Source of the DNA: Holosporaceae bacterium
Lineage (GTDB): Bacteria; Pseudomonadota; Alphaproteobacteria; UBA3830
NCBI GenBank assembly: GCA_031284345.1
Contig: JAITAC010000072.1
Location: 1-13,066, forward strand
Length of the DNA: 13,066 nucleotides
Direction of reading: 5' to 3'
Part shown: in pieces, positions 1 through 5,814 of the stretch
Layout: the number at the start of each line of letters is the position of its first letter
How positions within the stretch are numbered: position 1 is the first letter of the stretch
The notes under the pieces: generated by a model
Databases searched by the model: none
What the model was told of the DNA's origin: nothing
Seen by the model: the letters and a program-made list of their open reading frames with translations, nothing else
Translations under genes and position numbers: made by a program

Positions 1-2
1 TG

Positions 3-119
3 AAACGAAGCCTTAATTCCAATAATACTCATCAAAGCAACTCCAATTCCAAAAATTATTCAAAAAATTATTCGAATTCTCGGCGCCATGGTAGACGAGA
101 TGATGATTATGGACGATAA
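3..119 (+). CDS. possible 3' end of a gene cut by the window edge
   Basis: One frame is open from the left edge to a TAA at 117-119, giving about 38 codons. The peptide is rich in Asn and Ser (for example SNSNSKNYSKNYSNS) and ends in a basic and acidic patch, RRHGRRDDDYGR. Low-complexity tails of this kind occur at the C-termini of RNA- or DNA-binding proteins, but no domain is visible and I cannot name the protein. A second frame is also open across the same bases (4-243, with an internal ATG at 88), so the reading frame is not certain. I favour this frame because its composition looks like a real disordered tail and because a gene is likely to cross the edge. Confidence is low. Confidence 0.3.
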   Translation, partial: KRSLNSNNTHQSNSNSKNYSKNYSNSRRHGRRDDDYGR

Positions 120-694
120 TTCTAGACATTGGGATTTTAAGTTACGTTACAAAATGCTTAGATTATCTCGCATAGATGGGGGACTAATACCAAGTTCAGA
201 TTTGGCTGTCCCTTATCATCCTGCGGATGGCGGTAGACCTTGATTCTGAGACTTATTCTCCATATTTATTACATGGATAGTCCACTTCTGGGACGCGCAA
301 CATGGATTCCCCATATATCATACAAAAATATGTAGCAAAAATATCTGGAAATTCGTTAATTTATGGAAATTTTTCGCCGCTAACGAAAATTTTGCATTTT
401 TCTGATACTATGGTAATTGGTGAAAAAGGCACCGGCGCACAACTTGAGATCGTCGATATGAAAAATAAGCTTCAGAATCAGGACGTCCCAGAATCCGTAG
501 GGTGGTGAGTTGGCTGTTCAGAAAATATCACGAATATGGAATCCCAAATTTTTTAGGCCAAATTTTTGCACTTTAGAGTTTCGTGTGTGTTTATCTGGGC
601 ATAAACAGTTCTCATGTCCTATGGGTGTCACTCTAATGCGAGGGGTAATAGGGAAAAAAAACTCATGGATCTTTATTTTTATCAACCTTCACTA
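120..694. other. long stretch without a convincing gene
   Basis: No reading frame here has a recognisable domain, a good ribosome binding site and gene-like composition together. The longest is a 68-codon ATG frame at 302-508, which matches nothing I know and has no clear Shine-Dalgarno sequence. The stretch holds a possible nested hairpin at 175-220, an AT-rich imperfect inverted repeat near 366-392 (AAATTTTTCG facing CGAAAATTT) and a repeated ACATGGAT at 271-278 and 300-307. It could be decayed coding sequence, an untranslated leader or an unrecognised RNA. I found no signature of RNase P RNA, SRP RNA or tmRNA. Confidence 0.5.
175..220. other. candidate nested hairpin of unknown role
   Basis: Three short complementary pairs are nested: GATG (175-178) with CATC (217-220), GGGAC (180-184) with GTCCC (208-212), and CCAA (190-193) with TTGG (202-205). 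They would form an interrupted stem of about 13 base pairs with a terminal loop of about eight bases. It lies in sequence with no confident gene. It may be part of a structured RNA or may be chance, and no promoter or terminator assigned to it was seen. Confidence 0.25.
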
Positions 695-721
695 TTGACG
701 TTCTTACCAGACAAGTATAAA
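695..721 (+). promoter_or_regulatory. putative promoter of tRNA-Cys
   Basis: TTGACG at 695-700 matches the -35 consensus at five of six positions, and TATAAA at 716-721 matches the -10 consensus at five of six. The spacer is 15 bases, shorter than the usual 17, which lowers confidence. Transcription would start near 728, about 17 bases before the mature tRNA. Confidence 0.4.
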
Positions 722-744
722 TATAGAATCATCATTCAAAGAAA

Positions 745-818
745 GGCTGGGTGGCAGAGTGGTTATGCAGAGGACTGCAAATCCTTGTACGTCGGTTCGA
801 TTCCGGTCCTAGCCTCCA
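745..818 (+). tRNA. tRNA-Cys (GCA)
   Basis: This is a complete 74-base cloverleaf. The acceptor stem pairs GGCTGGG with CCTAGCC (one G-T pair), followed by discriminator T and an encoded CCA. The D stem pairs GCA with TGC. The anticodon stem pairs GAGGA with TCCTT around the loop CTGCAAA, placing anticodon GCA at 777-779. The T stem is GTCGG with CCGGT around TTCGATT, with two wobble pairs at its outer end. The GCA anticodon reads UGC and UGU, so it delivers cysteine. A run of seven T follows at 821-827. The matching synthetase gene, cysS, lies about 2.3 kb away on the other strand, in a different transcription unit. Confidence 0.97.
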
Positions 819-820
819 AA

Positions 821-858
821 TTTTTTTCAATTGATATCTGCGTTTTTTTGAAAAAAAT
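821..858. other. AT-rich 3' ends of tRNA-Cys and yqgE
   Basis: A run of seven T (821-827) directly follows the tRNA. Then T7 (843-849) and A7 (851-857) are separated by a single G and could pair. Transcripts from the tRNA (rightward) and yqgE (leftward) converge here. No GC-rich stem precedes either T run, so this is not a classical intrinsic terminator, though it may serve the same purpose weakly. Confidence 0.3.
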
Positions 859-859
859 T

Positions 860-1432
860 TTACGCGTTCCCATGAATATCAAGAAATAAATTTGTTTGAA
901 AACCTATTTTCAGTAGCGCCTTGCTCCACTTATCTGTCTTAGGATCGCCAAAAATCAGCGCTTCGTCGGCATCTATGGGAATCCAAGCAGTGGAGGCAAC
1001 TTCATTCTCAAGCTGATACGAGTCCCAAAGGCAGCATCCAATGCACAGCAGCTTCTTTTGGGGACCACCGGGAGATGTCAGTGCTCGCACTATGTCCGAG
1101 TTTATGGTAAGCGCTATGTTATTGCTTATTAATGTGCTTTCGTTTGACATGTAGTCTGTGGAATGTAAAATAAAACAGCGATTGATTTCTTCTATGCCAC
1201 CAAAAAACGTTTCTACATTTTCAATGCCATTGGAGCTAATGTTCAGTCGCTCTAATATCTCTCGGATGCTCATGTTGGGAATCAATTTATTTACCACAAC
1301 TCCCATTGCACCATTATCATCATGACTACATATGTACACCATGGACTTGTTTATGTACTCATTTGAAATTGCTGGAGTTGATAACAATATCTTTCCAGTT
1401 AAATTGTGTATATCGTTATAACTATTGCTCAT
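860..1432 (-). CDS. yqgE: YqgE/AlgH (UPF0301) family protein
   Basis: A 190-residue protein of the length usual for the YqgE/AlgH (DUF179) family. It carries the N-terminal motif GKILLSTP (residues 13-20), the diagnostic GAMGVVVN (41-48) after a short His/Asp stretch, a GG near 78, and PGGP before the C-terminal region. The family's usual G-Y-A-G-W-x-x-G-Q-L-E segment is degenerate here: it reads CCLWDSY followed by QLENEV (140-145), with the downstream Trp at 150 kept. The biochemical function of the family is not settled; AlgH was linked to alginate regulation in Pseudomonas. The protein is probably cytoplasmic, as no signal peptide is seen. The ATG at 1432 has a good Shine-Dalgarno sequence (TAGGTGA) seven bases upstream. 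The gene is divergent from dsbD across 59 bases. Confidence 0.93.
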   Translation of the reverse strand: MSNSYNDIHNLTGKILLSTPAISNEYINKSMVYICSHDDNGAMGVVVNKLIPNMSIREILERLNISSNGIENVETFFGGIEEINRCFILHSTDYMSNESTLISNNIALTINSDIVRALTSPGGPQKKLLCIGCCLWDSYQLENEVASTAWIPIDADEALIFGDPKTDKWSKALLKIGFQTNLFLDIHGNA

Positions 1433-1453
1433 TTATTTCACCTACTCTATAAT
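1425..1453 (+). promoter_or_regulatory. putative dsbD promoter
   Basis: TATAAT at 1448-1453 is a perfect -10. Seventeen bases upstream, TTGCTC (1425-1430) is a weak -35 that overlaps the yqgE start codon. The start would fall near 1460, leaving a leader of about 32 bases before dsbD, which has no clear Shine-Dalgarno sequence. Confidence 0.42.
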
Positions 1454-1458
1454 ATAGT

Positions 1459-1464
1459 ATTATA
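1459..1464 (-). promoter_or_regulatory. putative -10 element of yqgE
   Basis: Read on the minus strand these six bases are TATAAT, 27 bases before the yqgE start codon. The region 16-18 bases upstream has no good -35 match, so only the -10 is called. It sits five bases from the -10 of the opposing dsbD promoter, so the two polymerases would compete for this site. Confidence 0.33.
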
Positions 1465-1491
1465 TGTCTTTTTCGTTAATATTTTACTAAT

Positions 1492-3072
1492 ATGCGATCT
1501 CTGTGCAATTTTTTTTTGATATTTTTACTAACGATGCTGTCCACGACATTTTCGCATGCTGGTTTAAATGCAAATTGTAACATGACGGTAAAACATGGCC
1601 AAATTGAAAAAAATATTGTTCCATGTCAGTTGCTGATGGTGGTTCCGAAAGACTGGAAAATTCCAAAAACTCCAGAAATTTCAATGGCAAATGCCGAAGA
1701 TACTGCGGACTTTACGGTGGACAATGTCGGCGAACTGAAAAAAATCAGCGATACCACCTATCAAATAAACTTTCAAATAAAGGCAATAAGCGCTACCCCG
1801 AAGAACAAATATTTAAAAATGCAAGTAGAGTGTCCACTGTGCAATGACATTTGCACCATAGTCTCCCAGGATATTGTAATAGATTTTGATAATCCCCAGA
1901 AACCCGAAAAACATTTTTTGCTCACATTATTTTTTGGTTTTCTCGGAGGATTAATATTAAATTTCATGCCCTGCGTACTTCCGGTGCTACTGCTGAAATT
2001 ACGCTCTTTCCTACTGGATAATCGCAGAAGATCGGCTCTGGTGGGTGGGATTTGCGGAAATTACGCAAGTTTTTTCGCGTTTGCGATATTTCTGGCGCTG
2101 CTAAAAATGGCCGGAAATATGGTCGGATGGGGCATGCACTTCCAAAATATCTGGTTTTTGAAGGTTATTACCGTTTTGCTATTTTTGTTAACGGCATATG
2201 CTTTTGAAATCATAACGTTTTTTCCATCGGCGTCACTGGAGAACGAATCGCATCAGGTGTTTTGGAAAAATTTTACGTCCAGCGTGGTGGCGGCCGTGAT
2301 GGCAATTCCGTGTACGGCGCCATTTCTCGGAACCGCCGCTGCATTTGCCCTGCAGGGAACGATCATCGAGATGTTGGAAATATTTTTCGCCATTGCTACT
2401 GGATTTTCACTGCCACATATTATTTCTCTGCTGATTCCATTTAGAGAGTTGCCGAAAAAAATAACGAAATATTCCGGTGCTGTCAAAATGGTCAGTAATT
2501 ATGGTGTTTTGCTGGCCTTTTGCTGGACATTTTTTCTGCTTTGTAATCATTTATCTTTAGCCATGATTGCGCTGTGTCTGTCGATATTTCTGCTGAGCAG
2601 TCTATTTCTTAAGCACAAAAAACGCCTTGTGGCGCTCGTTTGGGTAACAGTTTTGCTAGCGATTCCTCCGGAGCAGAATTTTCCTGAAACGGCAATGCAT
2701 CATAACTTCAACCGCATAATGCAAGAAATAGCGGATAAAGTTTCCAAAGGCCAAGTCGTTCTATTTAGCATATCAGCTGACTGGTGCATCAATTGCAAAT
2801 ACAATAAAATTAATCTGCTGGATAATCCAGAGGTGCAGCGTATTTTTCGGGAAAAAAATATCAGCTTCATTGAGGCGGATTTGACGAAAAAAAACGATGA
2901 TCTAATGACATTTATTAGCCAGCGGGGTAGAGTAGGCATACCGTTCATGATGGTCTATGGTCCAGCGGTTCCGTCTGGTCTTCTGCTGTCTGAAATACCA
3001 ACGGTGGACGAGCTGATCGAGCTAATAGAGAAAGTTAAGCGCTCTTTCAAGAAGGAAATGTCCAATCCCTAA
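1492..3072 (+). CDS. dsbD: DsbD-type thiol:disulfide interchange protein
   Basis: A 526-residue inner-membrane protein with the three-part architecture of DsbD/ScsB, slightly shorter than E. coli DsbD. Residues 1-23 form a signal peptide ending SHA. A periplasmic domain follows to about 140, with Cys114, Cys117 and Cys121 (CPLCNDIC); the C117-x3-C121 pair resembles the redox pair of the N-terminal domain. A hydrophobic core of about eight helices (142-395) carries the two transmembrane redox cysteines in MPCVLPV (Cys161) and IPCTAPF (Cys274). The C-terminal thioredoxin-like domain (about 405-520) has the active site W-C432-I-N-C435 and a cis-proline region GIPF. It would take electrons from cytoplasmic thioredoxin and pass them to periplasmic substrates. 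The 3' end is seven bases from the end of the convergent cysS. Confidence 0.93.
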   Translation: MRSLCNFFLIFLLTMLSTTFSHAGLNANCNMTVKHGQIEKNIVPCQLLMVVPKDWKIPKTPEISMANAEDTADFTVDNVGELKKISDTTYQINFQIKAISATPKNKYLKMQVECPLCNDICTIVSQDIVIDFDNPQKPEKHFLLTLFFGFLGGLILNFMPCVLPVLLLKLRSFLLDNRRRSALVGGICGNYASFFAFAIFLALLKMAGNMVGWGMHFQNIWFLKVITVLLFLLTAYAFEIITFFPSASLENESHQVFWKNFTSSVVAAVMAIPCTAPFLGTAAAFALQGTIIEMLEIFFAIATGFSLPHIISLLIPFRELPKKITKYSGAVKMVSNYGVLLAFCWTFFLLCNHLSLAMIALCLSIFLLSSLFLKHKKRLVALVWVTVLLAIPPEQNFPETAMHHNFNRIMQEIADKVSKGQVVLFSISADWCINCKYNKINLLDNPEVQRIFREKNISFIEADLTKKNDDLMTFISQRGRVGIPFMMVYGPAVPSGLLLSEIPTVDELIELIEKVKRSFKKEMSNP

Positions 3073-3079
3073 ACTGTGG

Positions 3080-4471
3080 TCAGTGATTACGCAGGAGTTT
3101 CCAGACGGCTCCATCTCTAGTATCCTCGATTTTGACGTTATTTTCCAATAATTTTGCCCGGATTTCGTCCGCCAGCGAGAAATTTTTTTCTTTTTTGGCT
3201 TTTTCTCGTTCATTTATTAATTGCTGGATTTTATTTTCATCCAATTCTGCGGAATTATTTCTGAACCAGGCGTCTGGATTTTTCTGCAGCAAGCCGAGAA
3301 TTCCCGCCTCTTGCCGCAGCAGACAGCCCAGCCGATCGATTTCGTCGGCGTCGGAACTTTTGTAGATTTTATCGGCCAAGTCATGAAGATATTTTAGGGC
3401 CAGTGGAGTATTTAAATTGGCGCAGAGGGCGTCCAACACCGAAAAATCTGTCTGGACTGATGCGTCATGGCAAGTATTGGGAGCACAAGTATTAGCGAGA
3501 GCACCGTAGAGTCTGTCCAGAGCCTGCAAGGCATGAGTCACCGACTGATTCGTCCAGTTGAGAGTTTTTTGGTAGTGGGTACTTAGCAGCACATAGCGTA
3601 TTGCTTCGCCATCGTATTTTTTCAGGATATCGTCCAGGGAGATAATATTTCCCAGCGACTTGGACATTTTCTGATTATCCACCAGCAGCATGCCGTTATG
3701 GATCCAGTAGTTGGCCATGATGCAGCCAAAGGCTCCGAAATTTTGGGCCAGTTCGTTTTCATGATGCGGGAACATCAGATCCTGACCGCCGGTGTGGATA
3801 TCAAATTGCTTTCCCAGATATTTGTGACTCATGGCGGAGCATTCGATGTGCCATCCGGGGCGCCCGGGACCGTATTTGCTGTCCCAGGCTGGATCTCCGT
3901 CTTTCGACGGCTTCCACAGGACAAAATCCATGGGGTCTTCCTTGTAGACTGCAACTTCTACGCGACTTCCGGCAATCATGTCATCGACGCTTCTCTTGGA
4001 AAGCATGCCGTATTGCGCCATTTTTTTCACCCGAAACAGCACATGACCCTCGGATTCGTAGGCAAATCCGTTGACCATAAGCGCGTCTATCAGAGACAGC
4101 ATTTCGTTTATGTGATCCGTCGCCCGCGGCTCATGAGTGACCGGCAACACATTAAGCAGCTTCAGATTTTTATGAAACTCCGCAGTTACTGCCGTTGTTA
4201 ATTCGCCAATAGATATATTTTCCAATTTCGCTCTTGCGTTGATTTTGTCGTCTACATCTGTGATGTTGCGCGCATAGGTGACACAGTTATCGTACAGGCG
4301 CCCGAGTACTCGGTAAAGAATATCAAACACAACCAGCGGACGTGCGTTTCCTATGTGCGGACTAGCATAAACCGTTGGACCACAGGAATATAAGCGAACA
4401 TTTCCGGCGTCAATGGGAATAAAATCTTCCAGAGTGTTAGTTAACGAATTATATAATTTTAGTTTTTTCAT
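3080..4471 (-). CDS. cysS: cysteinyl-tRNA synthetase
   Basis: A class I synthetase of 463 residues, close to the usual length, that charges tRNA-Cys in the cytoplasm. Visible marks are zinc ligands Cys30 (SCGPTVY), Cys211 (WHIECSAMS), His236 and Glu240 (PHHENELAQ); the HIGH-type motif HIGN (39-42); the TGGQDLMFPHH segment; and the KMSKS loop intact at 268-272. The C-terminal anticodon-binding part ends in a basic, Glu/Lys-rich helix. The frame stays open 57 codons further upstream, but those bases encode the end of gltX. The ATG at 4471 begins with the family-typical LKLYNSLT and overlaps the gltX stop as ATGA, so this start is chosen. No good Shine-Dalgarno sequence precedes it, which fits translational coupling to gltX. 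It is the last gene of the rne-gltX-cysS unit. Confidence 0.96.
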   Translation of the reverse strand: MKKLKLYNSLTNTLEDFIPIDAGNVRLYSCGPTVYASPHIGNARPLVVFDILYRVLGRLYDNCVTYARNITDVDDKINARAKLENISIGELTTAVTAEFHKNLKLLNVLPVTHEPRATDHINEMLSLIDALMVNGFAYESEGHVLFRVKKMAQYGMLSKRSVDDMIAGSRVEVAVYKEDPMDFVLWKPSKDGDPAWDSKYGPGRPGWHIECSAMSHKYLGKQFDIHTGGQDLMFPHHENELAQNFGAFGCIMANYWIHNGMLLVDNQKMSKSLGNIISLDDILKKYDGEAIRYVLLSTHYQKTLNWTNQSVTHALQALDRLYGALANTCAPNTCHDASVQTDFSVLDALCANLNTPLALKYLHDLADKIYKSSDADEIDRLGCLLRQEAGILGLLQKNPDAWFRNNSAELDENKIQQLINEREKAKKEKNFSLADEIRAKLLENNVKIEDTRDGAVWKLLRNH

Positions 4472-5814
4472 TGGAGAACCATTAAACTTTTTTCTATGCG
4501 ATGCTTTATGCGCTCGTATCCAATAATATGCGCGATTTTTTTCAGCTCCGGACCGTGATCGATGCCCGTAAGGACGATCCGAATAGGATGAAATAAGTCT
4601 CGCCCCTTTTTCCCGGAAATATTCTTCAGACTCGCCAGCCATGCGTCAAAATCAAACGGATTCGGAAGAGAATCCAGCATTTGCCGCAGAAAAATTTTAT
4701 CTTTTTCCTCAGCATTTATCTCACCGTAGAAAATATTATGCCAGAAAGCCGCTTCTCCAATGGAATTTATATTTTCCCGGATAGCGTTCCAAAAAATTTC
4801 CGAAATATTTTCCAGACCAAGTGTTTGCAGGGCATTTTTTACGTCATTGAAGGATTTTTCGCAGAGAATTTTTTTGCTGAGCAGTCGCAATTCCTCCAGA
4901 AAAAATTTCGGAGAGGCCAGGCTCATTTTTTCAAAACTAAATTTTTCCACCAGACTATCTAGGGTATCGGCGGGATCTGGATTATTGGACGTTCCCAAGG
5001 ACGCAAGAAAATTAAATACAGCCTCCGGCAGAATTCCCGTTTCCCGTATATTGCATATGCTGAGGGCGGATCCGACTCGCTTCGACACCTCCTGACCGTC
5101 CGGAGCAGACATCAATGGCACGTGAGCGAATTCCGGGCTTTTCCCGCTAATAGCCGAGAATATATCGATTTGTGTTGCGGTATTGGTGATGTGGTCGTCG
5201 CCGCGAATGATGTGGGTGATTCCCATATCTATATCGTCCACCACGGACGCAAACGTATACACGAACGATCCGTCCGGTTTTATGAGAATCGGATCACTCA
5301 CACTGTTGAGCGGAATAGATATATTGCCGTGCACCAAATCTGTCCATTCCACTGATTTGGCATCATCTAATTTGAAGCGCCAATGGGGTTTCAGGCCATT
5401 GGCCTCCAGTTTTTTTTTCTGGGCTTCATCGAGCCGGAGAGACGCGCGGTCATAAACCGGAGGAATTCCGCTCATGGACTGAGTTTTTCTTTTGAGGGCG
5501 AGTTCTTCTTTTGTCTCGTAGCAGGGATAGATTCGCCCCGTACTTTTTAGATGTTCCATGGCTGAAATATATTTGTTGATTCTTTCCGACTGCCTAAAAA
5601 ATTCCCCCCATTTTATACCGATCCAGCAGAGATCTTCCAGCATTAGCTTTTCTAGCTCACGGGAGGATCGTTCTGGATCCGTATCATCGATGCGGAGCAC
5701 AAAAACTCCGCCATTCTTTCGAGCGAAAAGATAATTTAGCACTGCTATTCTTATGTTTCCGGCATGGAGATATCCGGTTGGTGAGGGAGCAAACCTCACC
5801 TTTACTTTATTCAT
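4468..5814 (-). CDS. gltX: glutamyl-tRNA synthetase
   Basis: A class I synthetase of 448 residues, at the short end for the family. The N-terminal FAPSPTGYLHAGN contains the HIGH-type motif HAGN (17-20); RIDDTDPERS and the FVYTFASVVDDIDMGITHIIRGDDH segment are also typical. The KMSKS-type loop reads EVSKR (242-246) where most members have K-L-S-K-R: the second Lys is kept and the first is replaced by Glu. The zinc-binding cysteines of the E. coli enzyme are mostly absent, with Cys98 alone. The segment after the loop ends LASLGTS, a pattern I associate with the second GluRS type of alphaproteobacteria, so a second gltX may exist elsewhere. The start has a good Shine-Dalgarno sequence (AGAAGG) and overlaps the end of rne by eight bases; its stop overlaps the cysS start. 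Confidence 0.94.
   Translation of the reverse strand: MNKVKVRFAPSPTGYLHAGNIRIAVLNYLFARKNGGVFVLRIDDTDPERSSRELEKLMLEDLCWIGIKWGEFFRQSERINKYISAMEHLKSTGRIYPCYETKEELALKRKTQSMSGIPPVYDRASLRLDEAQKKKLEANGLKPHWRFKLDDAKSVEWTDLVHGNISIPLNSVSDPILIKPDGSFVYTFASVVDDIDMGITHIIRGDDHITNTATQIDIFSAISGKSPEFAHVPLMSAPDGQEVSKRVGSALSICNIRETGILPEAVFNFLASLGTSNNPDPADTLDSLVEKFSFEKMSLASPKFFLEELRLLSKKILCEKSFNDVKNALQTLGLENISEIFWNAIRENINSIGEAAFWHNIFYGEINAEEKDKIFLRQMLDSLPNPFDFDAWLASLKNISGKKGRDLFHPIRIVLTGIDHGPELKKIAHIIGYERIKHRIEKSLMVLQ

Noticed and set aside
4..243. Open frame parallel to the Asn/Ser-rich tail, with an internal ATG at 88
   Set aside because: It overlaps the better-looking tail frame for most of its first half, and its peptide shows no domain or gene-like bias.
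271..307. Repeat of ACATGGAT at 29-base spacing, considered as the start of a repeat array
   Set aside because: Only two short copies occur with no third unit or conserved spacer, so there is no CRISPR or tandem array.
302..508. 68-codon open frame with an ATG start in the left non-coding stretch
   Set aside because: No Shine-Dalgarno sequence, no recognisable domain or signal, and an AT-rich inverted repeat runs through it. It is not excluded as a small gene but cannot be supported.
614..889. 91-codon open frame
   Set aside because: It reads straight through the tRNA-Cys and into the end of yqgE.
4472..4642. Upstream extension of the cysS frame by 57 codons
   Set aside because: These bases encode the end of gltX; the extension is Arg/Ser-rich and unlike any CysS, while the ATG at 4471 starts the conserved sequence.
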